Below, piece by piece: positions 9,408 to 18,596 of a stretch of DNA of 64,000 bases; within the stretch, counting starts at the first letter, position 1, and each line of letters opens with the position of its first letter. Position numbers and translations under genes: made by a program. The notes below the pieces were generated by a model. That model saw only the letters and a program-made list of their open reading frames with translations. It was not told the origin of the DNA and did not search any database. The stretch covers positions 1 to 64,000 of the forward strand of contig CAWGIX010000006.1 in assembly GCA_963822705.1 (NCBI GenBank), given 5' to 3'. Source of the DNA: CAVRQM01 sp963822705 (GTDB lineage: Bacteria; Pseudomonadota; Alphaproteobacteria; Acetobacterales; Acetobacteraceae).

Positions 9408-9938
9408 CTAAGGCGAGACCTGCGACAGAGCAGCGCTGCCGACGCGCTGCCAAGCTACGCCGCGCAGTCGGGAGGGTAGCAGTTTACCCAGCAACCGGGC
9501 GCCGACTACCCAGGGGCCGAGCGGTGCGGACAGGTCGGTCGCTATCAGCGTTTCGCCGCGCGCCGGCACCAGCCCGGGCGGAAGCCTGGTCGGGTCGGGG
9601 TGGCCGGCGGGCAACTTTCCCTGGGTGCGTTGCCACGCCACGTGTGGCGTGCCTTCGGAATCGAGGTAGAGCCCGGTGATGATGGTGGAGCCCTGCCGTG
9701 TAACATCGGAGGACCCGGCCAGGCTCTGCGCGTCCGCGAAGTAAGTGCGAAAATCGGCTTCGTGCAGCGACTCTGCCTGGGCGATGCTTCGGCCGAGGCG
9801 GGAAGCTGCCTGGTCCAGAGTCTGCCCGGCGGTTACATAGACCACCACGTCGAAAACGAGGAGAAAGCACGCCGCGAGCACGGGAACGACCACAACCACG
9901 CCGATCGATGCCTCCGCACCCCGATCACCTATCGTCAC
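9408..9938 (-). CDS. tadE: TadE-like pseudopilin / pilus assembly protein
   Basis: 176 residues. The N-terminus GAEASIGVVVVVPVLAACFLLVFDVVVY resembles the single hydrophobic segment of TadE-type pseudopilins, with a short charged leader before it, followed by AGQTLDQAASRLGRSIAQ. Such minor pilins are processed by the prepilin peptidase and needed for Flp pilus assembly. GTG start at 9938 overlaps the tadD stop (GTGA), so translation is coupled. It is the last gene of the operon; no second TadE-like (TadF) or TadG gene follows. Identification rests on position and hydrophobic pattern, so the exact subfamily is uncertain. Confidence 0.65.
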   Translation of the reverse strand: MTIGDRGAEASIGVVVVVPVLAACFLLVFDVVVYVTAGQTLDQAASRLGRSIAQAESLHEADFRTYFADAQSLAGSSDVTRQGSTIITGLYLDSEGTPHVAWQRTQGKLPAGHPDPTRLPPGLVPARGETLIATDLSAPLGPWVVGARLLGKLLPSRLRGVAWQRVGSAALSQVSP

Positions 9939-10696
9939 TGCGCTTGCGCGAATTGATGCAGTCCCGCCAGCGCCGCGGCTATTTCGCCGCTGTCCAAATC
10001 CTGCCCCAGCACATCCCGCGCGCCCGGTTCGTCGCCCGCAAGCGCCAATCCCACGGCGAGGTTGTGGCGTGCGCGCGCACTACCGCTCCCGGTGTCGCCT
10101 TCCGCCCCTTGCCTCAGCCACGTGATCGCTTCGGACGAGTGACCGGAGAGGGCGAGCGATAGGCCGAGGTCGGAGCGAAGGGCCGACGAGTTCGGCGCGC
10201 GGGCGAGAGCCCTGCGATAAAGCGCCTGGGCCGCATCATGCCTGCCCTGCAAGTCCAGCGAAACGGCGAGGCCGGCCATCGCTCGCAGGCTGAACGGCTG
10301 CCGCTTCAGAGCGGCGTTCCAGGCAGTCTCGGCGCCTGCCGGGTCGCCAGCGGCCGCGCGAGCCTCTGCCAGGTCCATGGTGATGTCGACCCGCCGGGGG
10401 GCCGCGGTCTGCGCCTTAGCCAGAGTTTGCGCGGCTTCGGCCGGACGGCCGAGCGCCAGCAGGGCGCGCCCGCGGCGCGTGAGCGCTTCGAGATCATCGG
10501 GATCGTGCCGCAGCAGGCCATCGGTCACCCGCAACGCCGCTCCGGGGGCTCCCGCCGAGAGCGTGGCGTCGGCCAATCTGAGGCCCGTTCTCTCAGGAGA
10601 ATCGGCTACACTGGCATTCGACAGCGTGCCGCAGCCTGTCGTGGCCAGCGGCACCAGCAAGCAGGCGATTGCCGCAACGGTGTGCCTGGGACTCAT
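9935..10696 (-). CDS. tadD: TadD-like TPR lipoprotein of the Tad pilus
   Basis: 253 residues from the ATG at 10696, which has a GGAGAG ribosome binding site about 6 bases upstream; a longer reading from 10795 lacks this. N-terminal signal sequence SPRHTVAAIACLLVPLATTGCG suggests a lipoprotein (lipobox imperfect at -3). The rest is TPR-like helical repeats (ALTRRGRALLALGRPAEAAQTL, AALKRQPFSLRAMAGLAVSL, LYRRALARAPNSSALRSDLG). TadD proteins sit in the outer membrane/periplasm and help secretin assembly. Lies 32 bases after tadC and overlaps tadE by 4 bases. Confidence 0.8.
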   Translation of the reverse strand: MSPRHTVAAIACLLVPLATTGCGTLSNASVADSPERTGLRLADATLSAGAPGAALRVTDGLLRHDPDDLEALTRRGRALLALGRPAEAAQTLAKAQTAAPRRVDITMDLAEARAAAGDPAGAETAWNAALKRQPFSLRAMAGLAVSLDLQGRHDAAQALYRRALARAPNSSALRSDLGLSLALSGHSSEAITWLRQGAEGDTGSGSARARHNLAVGLALAGDEPGARDVLGQDLDSGEIAAALAGLHQFAQAQ

Positions 10697-10728
10697 GCGA
10701 GCTCTCCGCGTTTTTTGCGCAAGGACGG

Positions 10729-11670
10729 TTATCGATGGTGCATCGTATCCATTATCGCGAGCACGGCGGGGCCGGCCACGATCAGAAATACGCATGGCAG
10801 GATGAACATGATCATCGGCAGCGTCATCAGGACCGGCAGCTTCGCGGCGCGGCCTTCGAACCGGGTCAGCGCCTCGCTCCGCAGCTCTCCCGCCAGCGAT
10901 CGCAACGCCTGCCCTAGCGGCGTGCCGTACTGCAGCGCCTGGGCCAGGGTGCCGGCGAGCCGCTGAAGGCTCACGAGGCCGGTGCGCTTGCCCAGGTTGA
11001 TCAGCGCCGTGCGTCGGTCGGCCAGGATGCGCAGCTCGTTATGGGTAAGCGATAGTTCTATGGAACACGGCATGCTGCTGACGCGGATTTCCTCGGCCAC
11101 GCGCGCCATGCCGGCCTCCAGCGCCAAGCCCGCCTCCGCACAGAGCACCAGCAGGTCCAGCGCATCGGGCATCGCCCGTTCCAGGGAGGCCAGGTAGCGC
11201 TTGCGGATGCTGCGCAGCATCATGTCCGGCAGCATCAGGCCGGCGACGCCGGCAAAGGCGAGCAGCGCGCGGTTCCAGATCGTGGCCAGGCCCAGGTGCG
11301 ATTCCAGGGTAAGCATCAGCAGCGGCAGCCCGGCCAGGAGCAGAGCCTTGCAGCCGACGAAGATCGGCAACGCCCGGCCACCGCGCAGGCCCGCCGAAGC
11401 CAGCGTCGCCTCAAGGTTGGCGATCGCCTTCGGCGACAGGATGCCGGTATGCGTGAACAGCCGCCCGATCAGCGCGGCCACTCCCATCAGCGCCGCGGCC
11501 CGCCCCCCGGTGATGAGGTCAGCCTCGGTCGCCACGCCGTATGCGTCATGTACCTCGGTCAGTTGCCGCGAGAGGCGCTGCTCCCGCTGCACCGGCCCCC
11601 AGGCGATGGCGGCAACAAGTCCGGCCAGCAGTGTCAAAGCCAGAATGGCCGGGAACACGACGCCACTCAT
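10729..11670 (-). CDS. tadC: TadC, inner-membrane platform protein (T2SSF family)
   Basis: 313 residues with the T2SSF/GspF domain: cytoplasmic helical bundle including AMPDALDLLVLCAEAGLALEAGMARVAEEI and hydrophobic segments near both ends (MSGVVFPAILALTLLAGLVAA; LPVLMTLPMIMFILPCVFLIVAG). With TadB it forms the inner-membrane platform through which the TadA ATPase drives pilin assembly. Start placed at the ATG at 11670, which overlaps the tadB stop as ATGA, rather than at a GTG nine bases earlier. Confidence 0.9.
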   Translation of the reverse strand: MSGVVFPAILALTLLAGLVAAIAWGPVQREQRLSRQLTEVHDAYGVATEADLITGGRAAALMGVAALIGRLFTHTGILSPKAIANLEATLASAGLRGGRALPIFVGCKALLLAGLPLLMLTLESHLGLATIWNRALLAFAGVAGLMLPDMMLRSIRKRYLASLERAMPDALDLLVLCAEAGLALEAGMARVAEEIRVSSMPCSIELSLTHNELRILADRRTALINLGKRTGLVSLQRLAGTLAQALQYGTPLGQALRSLAGELRSEALTRFEGRAAKLPVLMTLPMIMFILPCVFLIVAGPAVLAIMDTMHHR

Positions 11671-12626
11671 CGCAGGCACCGGCGGATCATCGTCCGCATG
11701 ACGAAGCCTGCAAAACCCAGCAGGAAAATCGCCGTGAACAGCACGCGATTGCCACGCGGGGTATCGAATAGTGGACTGATATAGCGGTAATTGAGCACCG
11801 ATAACGCGACTCCCGCGAAGACCGGCAGCGCCGCCAGCACATAGGCACTGGTGCGGGCCTCCGACGCCAGCGCATGGCCGCGCAGGCGCAACGCCACTCG
11901 TTTACGGATCACGTCCGCCAGGTTCTCGAGCGTCTCGCCAAGGCTGCCGCCCGTCTGCATCTGCAAGGTCAGCGCTACGGTGAAGAACGAGTATTCGGGT
12001 ACGCCCGTCCGCACGGCGGCGTCGCGCAGTGCTTCGTCGAGCCGGATACCGATGGAGACTTGGTCGCAGATCCGGGTGAACTGGCGCGACGTAGCTTCCA
12101 GGCTTTCGCGCGCGACCACGCGCAGCGCTTCGTGCAGCGGTACGCCGGCCCGGACGGAACGCACGATCATCGATAGCGCGTCCGGGAACTGCCGATACAG
12201 CTTGTCTGAATGCCGCGCATGCAGATTGCGGAACAGCAATTGGCTGCTGCCGATCCAGAACACCGGCAAGGCCAGGTCGAGCGACATCCCTACTACGCGC
12301 CCGAGCAGGCGCTCGGCCACCACGGCCGGGAGTACCGCCAGGAGTAGCAGCAGCGGAATGCGCATCGGGTACGCGTCCTGCCGATCCTTGGAGAATCCGC
12401 AGATGCCGGCGAGGCGGTGATCAATCCAAGCGAGCAGTTCGGGAATGCCAAATTGCTCGGCTAGCGGCCGCGCAGGGGGCCGCACGGGGGCCAGCGGTGT
12501 CACCCGTTCGGCAATTCTGACGGCGAGCCGCCGCTGTTTCGCGTCGCGGGCCAGCACGGCCATCGTGCCGCCCAGCAAGGTGACAATTGCCGCGCCAGCG
12601 CTGAGGAGGATGGTCTGCGGCGTCAT
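11667..12626 (-). CDS. tadB: TadB, inner-membrane platform protein (T2SSF family)
   Basis: 319 residues with the T2SSF domain. Signature FPDALSMIVRSVRAGVPLHEALRVVARE and LTLQMQTGGSLGETLENLADVIRKR are characteristic of TadB. Membrane segments at residues ~5-25, ~95-135 and ~265-310. Works as the partner of TadC. The ATG at 12626 overlaps the tadA stop (ATGA); a longer reading into tadA is unlikely. The stop overlaps tadC in the same way. Confidence 0.92.
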   Translation of the reverse strand: MTPQTILLSAGAAIVTLLGGTMAVLARDAKQRRLAVRIAERVTPLAPVRPPARPLAEQFGIPELLAWIDHRLAGICGFSKDRQDAYPMRIPLLLLLAVLPAVVAERLLGRVVGMSLDLALPVFWIGSSQLLFRNLHARHSDKLYRQFPDALSMIVRSVRAGVPLHEALRVVARESLEATSRQFTRICDQVSIGIRLDEALRDAAVRTGVPEYSFFTVALTLQMQTGGSLGETLENLADVIRKRVALRLRGHALASEARTSAYVLAALPVFAGVALSVLNYRYISPLFDTPRGNRVLFTAIFLLGFAGFVMRTMIRRCLR

Positions 12627-14008
12627 GCGGACGCCTCGTCCATCATCATGTCCCACGCCCGATCCACGTTGAAGTAGCGCAGGCGCTCGTGGAAGCTAGG
12701 CAGCGAACGCGACGGCCGCCAGCGGCCGATCAGGCGTCCATCCATATCCTCGCCATCGTGCTCGAACGAGAAGATGTCGTGCATGGTCATGACCTCGCCC
12801 TCCAGCCCGATCAAGTCGGTCACCTGGGTGACGCGGCGGGCGCCGTCGCGCTGGCGCCCGACCTGCAGGATCACGTCCACGGCGCTCAGGATCTGCGTGC
12901 GGATGGCGCGCGAGGGCAGGCCCATGCTGCCCATCTGTACCATGTTCTCGATGCGGGTCAGCGCGTCGCGCGTGTTGTTGGCGTGCACCGTCGACATGCT
13001 GCCGTCGTGGCCGGTATTCATGGCCTGCAGCATGTCGAACGCCTCCGAGCCGCGGGTCTCACCCACGATGATCCGGTCGGGCCGCATGCGCAGCGCGTTG
13101 CGGATCAGCTCGCGCTGCGTCACCTCGCCCTTGCCCTCGATGTTCGGCGGCCGTGTCTCGAGCCGGACCACATGGGGCTGCTGTAATTGCAGCTCGGCGG
13201 CATCCTCGATCGTCACTATGCGCTCGCCGTGGTCGATCATACGCGAAATCGCGTTCAAGAGCGTGGTTTTTCCCGAACCGGTGCCACCCGATATGATGAT
13301 GTTGAGGCGGGCGCGCCCCATAATTTCCAGGGCCCGTCCGAGGTGGACCGATAGTGAGCCGAAACTTACCAGTTTCGCGATGTCGATCTGCCGGCGCGAG
13401 AACTTGCGGATGGACAGGTAGGGACCGTCGAGCGCCAGGGGCGGGAACACAATGTTGACGCGGCTGCCGTCCAGCAGCCGCGCATCCACCATGGGACTGC
13501 TCTCGTCGATGCGTCGCCCGACCTTGGCGGCGACGCGCTGGGAAATGTTGGCCAGGTGCTGCCTGTCGCGAAAACGCACGGAGGTTAGCGCCACCTTGCC
13601 CCGGCGCTCCACGAAAATCCGTTCGGGGCCGTTCACCATGATGTCGGTGATGGCGTCGTCCTCGAGCAGCGGTTCGAGCGGCCCCAGTCCCAGCATGTCG
13701 TCCACGAGGTCCTGGCTTAGCCGCCGCTGCTCGCGCGCGTTGAGCTGGATGCGCTGCTCGGTAGCGATGTCTGCGACCAGCCGTTCCACTTCCGCGGCTA
13801 GCCGTTCCGGCGTCATGCCGGCCACCGCGCTGGGGTCGAGCCGGGATAGGCAAAGGCTTCGCAGCTCCGGGGCGCCGGCGACCCCAGCCGTCGGGTGATC
13901 CGGATCGGGGGTGGCCGTGGGTACGTGGGTCGTTACGTCCGTCGGCTCCGGGTTACTATCGTTGGACGGACCCGCATACCGCCTGCCAAACGCCCGCAGG
14001 TCACTCAT
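12623..14008 (-). CDS. tadA: TadA/CpaF, pilus assembly ATPase
   Basis: 461-residue secretion ATPase of the GspE/PilT class, powering Flp pilin polymerisation at the inner membrane. Walker A GGTGSGKTT at residues 241-249, Asp-box region VTIEDAAELQLQQP, Walker B area RMRPDRIIVGETRG at about 308-320, and His box MNTGHDGSMSTVHANN at about 330-345. N-terminal domain contains DDAITDIMVNGPERIFVERRG, typical of CpaF. The first ~45 residues are disordered and Pro/Thr-rich. ATG at 14008 overlaps the cpaE stop as ATGA. Confidence 0.95.
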   Translation of the reverse strand: MSDLRAFGRRYAGPSNDSNPEPTDVTTHVPTATPDPDHPTAGVAGAPELRSLCLSRLDPSAVAGMTPERLAAEVERLVADIATEQRIQLNAREQRRLSQDLVDDMLGLGPLEPLLEDDAITDIMVNGPERIFVERRGKVALTSVRFRDRQHLANISQRVAAKVGRRIDESSPMVDARLLDGSRVNIVFPPLALDGPYLSIRKFSRRQIDIAKLVSFGSLSVHLGRALEIMGRARLNIIISGGTGSGKTTLLNAISRMIDHGERIVTIEDAAELQLQQPHVVRLETRPPNIEGKGEVTQRELIRNALRMRPDRIIVGETRGSEAFDMLQAMNTGHDGSMSTVHANNTRDALTRIENMVQMGSMGLPSRAIRTQILSAVDVILQVGRQRDGARRVTQVTDLIGLEGEVMTMHDIFSFEHDGEDMDGRLIGRWRPSRSLPSFHERLRYFNVDRAWDMMMDEASA

Positions 14009-15222
14009 TTGCGGGACCAGAACGACTTGCGCCGGATGCCCTCGGTGACGGAGGCGACATTGAAGGCCAGCTCCTGCACCGACTTGCGGTAGCGACTGTT
14101 CCGTGCGGCGGCCGGCTCCCCGAGATTGGCGGCATCGATCACTGCGCCGAGGTGCGGGATGATCAGGTCCGGCTTGCGCCCGATCGCCCGTTCGAACTGC
14201 GCAACACTGAGGCTGCCCTTGATGCCGGCATGGTTCAGCACCACGAACGGTGCCGTCGTCGGTGTAAGTAGGTGATGAGGTGGCGGAACTGCCAGGTAAC
14301 GCAGCAGGTCTCGCGCCCCGGCTACGGTGGGCGCGGTCACCAACACCCGCTGGTGGGCGTCATCGTACAGATCCCGACCGATCGGGCTGGCCGGCCAGGC
14401 GGCATCGCAGACCAGGAATTTGAAGCGCCGGCGCAGAAGCTCCATCAGCGCCGCCAGCGCTCCGTCGGTCACCGTCGGCGGCTCCGAAACCTTGCCCTCG
14501 CCCGATAGGACGTGCAGCCGCTCGCGTACGAGTTGGGCGGTGCGATCGATGAACAGATCGTCTACCCAATTCGGATTCTCCAGCGCGGCGCGCAGGCCTG
14601 GACTCGGTTTGACTGACAGCAGCATGGAGGCGGCGGCTCCGAACAGGTCGGAATCCAGCAACAGCGTGTGCCGGCGTCCGTGCTCGGCCAGGAACCACGC
14701 CAGGTTTGCGGCGATCGTGGTGGCGCCCGCGCCGCCATGCACCCCAGTCACCGCAATCACGCGACCCCCTCGCAACAGGCGCGTGCCGGGGTTCTCACGG
14801 GCGATGAGCGGGCCGAAGTGGCGGAGGACCATCTCCTTGCTCAGTGGCTTGAACAGATATTCCAACACACCAAGCCCGTGTGTAAGTCCGCGATAGAGCG
14901 ATACGTCCTGGCGATCGCCGATTGCCAGTACGCGCACATCCGGCTCGACCAGCTGGGACAATTCCTCCAGCGCAGTGAGCGGCTGCTCGGAGCCGCTGAT
15001 ATCGACCAGCAGCACGTGCGGTGATGGCGTCTTGAGGAGCGTGCGCGCTGCCTCGACTACTCCGCCGCGGCGAATGTCGACGGTCTCGGCCACATCGGGC
15101 GACAGCAAGTCACGCAGCACCGCTTCGCTCTCGGCGTCCGTGGCGAAGGCCAAAACCGACGCGCGCGTGCGCGCGCCTTCCGTGCTGCGATCGATCTCCT
15201 GAACCGCGACCGAGCCGCTCAT
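14005..15222 (-). CDS. cpaE: CpaE/TadZ, pilus localisation protein (MinD/ParA-like)
   Basis: 405 residues. Residues ~20-140 look like an atypical receiver domain (ASVLAFATDAESEAVLRDLL ... HVLLVDISG ... EYLFKPLS); residues ~155-380 are a ParA/MinD-type ATPase with the P-loop VTGVHGGAGATTIAANLAW at about 158-176. The loop has Ala where classical MinD has a Lys, as is usual for TadZ/CpaE. It directs the pilus machine to its site in the cell. Overlaps both neighbours by 4 bases (ATGA). Confidence 0.9.
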   Translation of the reverse strand: MSGSVAVQEIDRSTEGARTRASVLAFATDAESEAVLRDLLSPDVAETVDIRRGGVVEAARTLLKTPSPHVLLVDISGSEQPLTALEELSQLVEPDVRVLAIGDRQDVSLYRGLTHGLGVLEYLFKPLSKEMVLRHFGPLIARENPGTRLLRGGRVIAVTGVHGGAGATTIAANLAWFLAEHGRRHTLLLDSDLFGAAASMLLSVKPSPGLRAALENPNWVDDLFIDRTAQLVRERLHVLSGEGKVSEPPTVTDGALAALMELLRRRFKFLVCDAAWPASPIGRDLYDDAHQRVLVTAPTVAGARDLLRYLAVPPPHHLLTPTTAPFVVLNHAGIKGSLSVAQFERAIGRKPDLIIPHLGAVIDAANLGEPAAARNSRYRKSVQELAFNVASVTEGIRRKSFWSRK

Positions 15223-15602
15223 GGGCCGGAGGTCGCGGCGGCCGCGGCCCCGGCAACCGGAGCCGCCGCACTCGCCCCCCCAGCGCCTTGCTGCGCGGTT
15301 GGGGTGTCATTCACCTTGACGTCGGACAGGGACGAAGCCGGAAGCGGCTTGACCTGATCGAGCCGCAGCCGCAGGACCGCGGCTGCGGCCTCGTCGCCAG
15401 GCGACACCGTGCTTCCGCGCCCCGCGTATAAATCGTTCCGGTCGGCCACCATGGCGCGGAGGTTTTCCGCATTGGCGCCGAGCGGGTGCCATTCACCGGG
15501 CCGGAGGTACGGATCGGTGCGCGTGCAGCAGGCGAGTGTGCCGGGCAGTATCATCAGCGAGAAGGCTCGAACGGCAAACGTGCGCATGGCGGCTTTCTTC
15601 AC
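15219..15602 (-). CDS. cpaD: CpaD-family pilus assembly lipoprotein, short form
   Basis: Only 127 residues; CpaD proteins usually have about 200. A lipoprotein-type signal (VRAFSLMILPGTLACC, Cys at the lipobox) is followed by the family hallmark LGANAENLRAMVADRNDLY, equivalent to the LGCAT..NLAAMVADP.DL segment of CpaD. The remainder is Ala/Gly-rich. It is thought to help outer-membrane secretin function. GTG at 15602 overlaps the cpaC stop (GTGA); an internal ATG at 15587 is the alternative start. Product assignment rests on the hallmark segment and on its place between secretin and CpaE. Confidence 0.7.
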   Translation of the reverse strand: MKKAAMRTFAVRAFSLMILPGTLACCTRTDPYLRPGEWHPLGANAENLRAMVADRNDLYAGRGSTVSPGDEAAAAVLRLRLDQVKPLPASSLSDVKVNDTPTAQQGAGGASAAAPVAGAAAAATSGP

Positions 15603-17077
15603 GGGAGGAGGAAACCTGCATCGAGCGGGATGTGCGCCATCGGCGGCCCTTCATTGCCGCGGGCGCGCTGGCGAACGTAAAGAATGCGGTCGAGGTCGCT
15701 CGGCAGCACCAGGTCGCGCGACGGCACCACGAGCGCCGTCGGATTGGTAACCGGGCGTACCAGATAGGGCGTCACCACGATCACCAGCTCCGTCTGCCCG
15801 CGCTGGTAGGCATTGGACTTGAACAGCGCACCGAGGATCGGCAGCTCGCCCAAAAATGGTATACCGCGCGCGTTCTGCGTGGAGTTGTCCAGGAGCAGCC
15901 CGGCAATCGCAAAACTCTGCCCGCTGCCGAGTTCGACCGTCGTTTCGGCGCGACGCACTGTAAGCGCGGGGATGTTGAGGGTGAGATTACCGCTGGAGAT
16001 CGCGACCGCCCCTTGGGTCGTAAGCTGGCTCACCTCGGGACGGATCTTCAGGCTGATGCGCTCAGGGGAAATCACGGTCGGCACGAAGGCCAGCGACACG
16101 CCATACTGCTTGTACTCGATCGAGATGGTGTTGTTTTCTTGGGCGATCGGGATCGGGTACTCGCCCCCGGCCAGGAAGCTGGCGGTCTCGCCGCTCTGCG
16201 CGGTCAGGTTCGGCTCGGCCAGGATCACGGCAAGCTGGTTTTGCGCCAGCGCGTCGATGATGGCGTTGACGCTGCCTTGCGTGCCGGTGTAGCCGGCCGC
16301 GAATGTGTCGGGGAGGTTGGTCGCGTCCAGCACGCGGTCGGTTTGGGACAAGCCAAACGCGAACCCGTGGAGACCCGCGTTCAGCAAGGCGGTCCAGTTC
16401 ACGCCGAGTTCGCGCGTGACAGTGCGCTGAATTTCCACCACGCGCACGCGCAGATTTACCGTGAGAGGTGTTTCGACGGCCAGCCGATTGTCGATGGTCT
16501 GGCCCGGCCCGAGATACGGTCGCAGTGCGCTGACCACCCTCTCGGCATCCGCTGGCGTTTGCGCCCGGCCGGTCACGGTGTAGCCCCCGGGCGTGGCCTG
16601 CACGTCCATGCCGCTTCCGAGAGTCCCGCGCACTATACCCGCAACTTCGCTTGAACCGTAGGAGGAAGGATTGACGGTCAGATCGATTTGCGCCACCGGA
16701 GCGCCGCCGTCTCCAAGCGCTGCAATGGTCGTCCTGCCCGGTGCTACGCCGAACACGAACAGGCTGGTAGGGCTCGCGGGCCGCACCTCCGCCACTTTCG
16801 GGTCGGCGGCGAACAGGCTGGTGGCCGGTTGGGACAAGGTAATGACCCGCCCGGCGCCGACGTTGAGCGACAGCGACTGGCGCGTGCCGGTGATCTGGGC
16901 GGTCGCCCCGCCGGCCAGCCCCCGGAACGACGTGCCCGGGGGCTGCTGGGCCGCGGGAGGGGGCGGAGGCGGGTCCACGGGGGCGCCGGCGGATTGTGGC
17001 CATGCCGGGAACGGAAAGGCGGCAAGCACTACTAGAGTCAGCAGTATCCGACTGGCTGTACGGTGCAACAGCGGCAC
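15599..17077 (-). CDS. cpaC: CpaC/RcpA, outer-membrane secretin of the Tad pilus
   Basis: 492 residues with signal peptide (ILLTLVVLAAFPFPAWPQS). N-terminal pilus/BON-like domain (LSLNVGAGRVITLSQPATSLFAADPKVAEV, here only in part) and a C-terminal secretin domain with LAVILAEPNLTAQSGETASFLAGGEYPIP, the ring-forming sheet and the end motif TELVIVVTPYLVRPV. Forms the outer-membrane channel for the pilus. Start is a GTG at 17077 preceded by an exceptionally strong GGGAGGTGAC site five bases upstream. A 157-base gap separates it from cpaB, the largest gap between the main operon genes. Confidence 0.93.
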   Translation of the reverse strand: MPLLHRTASRILLTLVVLAAFPFPAWPQSAGAPVDPPPPPPAAQQPPGTSFRGLAGGATAQITGTRQSLSLNVGAGRVITLSQPATSLFAADPKVAEVRPASPTSLFVFGVAPGRTTIAALGDGGAPVAQIDLTVNPSSYGSSEVAGIVRGTLGSGMDVQATPGGYTVTGRAQTPADAERVVSALRPYLGPGQTIDNRLAVETPLTVNLRVRVVEIQRTVTRELGVNWTALLNAGLHGFAFGLSQTDRVLDATNLPDTFAAGYTGTQGSVNAIIDALAQNQLAVILAEPNLTAQSGETASFLAGGEYPIPIAQENNTISIEYKQYGVSLAFVPTVISPERISLKIRPEVSQLTTQGAVAISSGNLTLNIPALTVRRAETTVELGSGQSFAIAGLLLDNSTQNARGIPFLGELPILGALFKSNAYQRGQTELVIVVTPYLVRPVTNPTALVVPSRDLVLPSDLDRILYVRQRARGNEGPPMAHIPLDAGFLLP

Positions 17078-17080
17078 GTC

Positions 17081-17090
17081 GTCACCTCCC
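17081..17090 (-). promoter_or_regulatory. Strong Shine-Dalgarno site of cpaC
   Basis: On the minus strand GGGAGGTGAC is an almost full match to the 16S 3' end, placed three bases before the GTG start at 17077. It decides for this GTG and may restart translation after the 157-base gap behind cpaB. Confidence 0.7.
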
Positions 17091-17234
17091 GATCCGGTTT
17101 TCGGAACCGCGCTATTTCAGCACGCGAAGGTTTAGAATTTGTAATTCTCGGGCGGATGCGCGCCGAGATAGACATGGACTTCCGCACTGTGCGGCGCGCT
17201 CGCGCCTCCGCCCCCGCCCAATGCCTTTGATACA

Positions 17235-18062
17235 TCACCTCCCCAGACGGTCCCTGCCGGTGAACTGCCAGGGAGAGGGGCAGAGGCTGGCTCGGTTGGC
17301 TGGGGCGCTCCGCCTAGAGGTACTGGGTACCGGCGGCGGCAGGGCCGTGGAGGCAGAGGCCACCGGGTCGGCCGCGCGCAGGACGACCTGCAGCTTGCCG
17401 AGCCGAGTGGCGACGGCGATGCGTGCAGCGTCGCGCGGCGTGACCTCTAGGGTAATGGTGCGTGCGGTGGGTGTTTTTCCGTCCAGCAGGCCAGAGGCTT
17501 GTCCGCCCTGCACGAGCTGCTGATCCACGGCGATCACCCGCACGTCGCTCAACACCGTTTCGCCTGCCACGCGATGCCCGGGCGCCTGATCGTTCCCGGT
17601 GATCTCCTCGGTCAGGATCAAATCCACTCGATCGCCTGGCCAGATCAGTCCGGCCTCACCGGACACCGAATCGACCGCCACCGAGACGGCCCGGGTGCCA
17701 GGCGCCAGCACCGCAGCCAGGAACCCACGGTCGCCGGGGCGCAGCACGTCATCACCGATGACCGGGTCCTTTTCGCCGAGGGTGCGGCGGACCATGGCTC
17801 CCACCAGCGCGTTGCGCGCGTCAGTCCCGTCGATTCGCGCGCCGATCGGCAGCGTGCCTTCGGGCATGTCGCGCGCCGCCAGATCGCCTGGCTGCAGCAG
17901 GCTGCCAGGGCGCAGTTGGTGCGCCGCAACGATCACCGACACGGTCCGCTGCGGGACCGCGGCTGCCTGCGGCTGGCTGGGAGGCTGCAGACCGACGAAC
18001 GCTACGAAACCGATCGCGGTAACGAGCAGGCCGATAATGCCTAAGACGAGCGCGCGCACCAT
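17235..18062 (-). CDS. cpaB: CpaB/RcpC, periplasmic SAF-domain pilus protein
   Basis: 275 residues. One N-terminal membrane anchor (ALVLGIIGLLVTAIGFVAFVG), then a SAF domain (VSVIVAAHQLRPGSLLQPGDL) and the RcpC-like region VSVAVDSVSGEAGLIWPGDRVDLIL. CpaB links secretin and inner membrane parts in the periplasm. The ATG at 18062 has GGAGG nine bases upstream and follows the prepilin peptidase stop by five bases; a longer reading (to 18245) would overlap that gene. The last ~35 residues are Ser/Pro/Arg-rich without clear homology. Confidence 0.88.
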   Translation of the reverse strand: MVRALVLGIIGLLVTAIGFVAFVGLQPPSQPQAAAVPQRTVSVIVAAHQLRPGSLLQPGDLAARDMPEGTLPIGARIDGTDARNALVGAMVRRTLGEKDPVIGDDVLRPGDRGFLAAVLAPGTRAVSVAVDSVSGEAGLIWPGDRVDLILTEEITGNDQAPGHRVAGETVLSDVRVIAVDQQLVQGGQASGLLDGKTPTARTITLEVTPRDAARIAVATRLGKLQVVLRAADPVASASTALPPPVPSTSRRSAPANRASLCPSPWQFTGRDRLGR

Positions 18063-18067
18063 GATGA

Positions 18068-18568
18068 TCAGCCTCCTTGCAGCATGACGAGCAACGTACC
18101 GGCGGCGATTGCCACGGCGTAGGGCAGCGGGCCCCGTCGATGCAGGCGGCGGCGCTCGCATCGCAGGAACCGCCGCAGCAGGCCGCGGGGGCGACCGCGC
18201 CGCGGCGCGCGGAACACGCGACGGCCGGGAAGATAGGGAATGCACAGCACGCCGCCGGCCAGGGCGACGCTCAGCAATAGAGCCCCAAAAGCTTGCGGAG
18301 CTACTACCAGACCACAGGCGCTAAGAAGTTTGGCGTCGGCTCCCCCGAGTAATCCGCGTCGCCAGAGGAAGCCTGTTCCGAGCAGCAGCAGCAGCGAAAC
18401 TATCAACGACGCAATCAGGCGATTTTCGGCCAATGCCATCCCGGCTCCTGCCAGGGCGACCATTGCCACGACCGCGTTCGGGACCGTGCGCACCGCGATG
18501 TCGTGCAGCGCCGATACCAGAAGTGCCACTGCAGCGAGCGCCATGGAGGCTTCGGAAAGCACGATCAT
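18068..18568 (-). CDS. tadV: Prepilin peptidase TadV/CpaA (A24 family)
   Basis: 166-residue, mostly hydrophobic aspartic peptidase that removes the leader from Flp pilins and pseudopilins. First catalytic Asp in ALHDIAVRTVPN (about residue 23), second in LLGGADAKLLSA (about 79), matching the small CpaA/TadV form without the methyltransferase domain. A basic stretch (RAPRRGRPRGLLRRFLRCERRRLHR region) precedes the last membrane segment. ATG at 18568; a TTG one codon earlier is an alternative. Directly between flp and cpaB. Confidence 0.88.
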   Translation of the reverse strand: MIVLSEASMALAAVALLVSALHDIAVRTVPNAVVAMVALAGAGMALAENRLIASLIVSLLLLLGTGFLWRRGLLGGADAKLLSACGLVVAPQAFGALLLSVALAGGVLCIPYLPGRRVFRAPRRGRPRGLLRRFLRCERRRLHRRGPLPYAVAIAAGTLLVMLQGG

Positions 18569-18596
18569 CAACGTGTTCCTGCGCGGTGTTGGGCAA

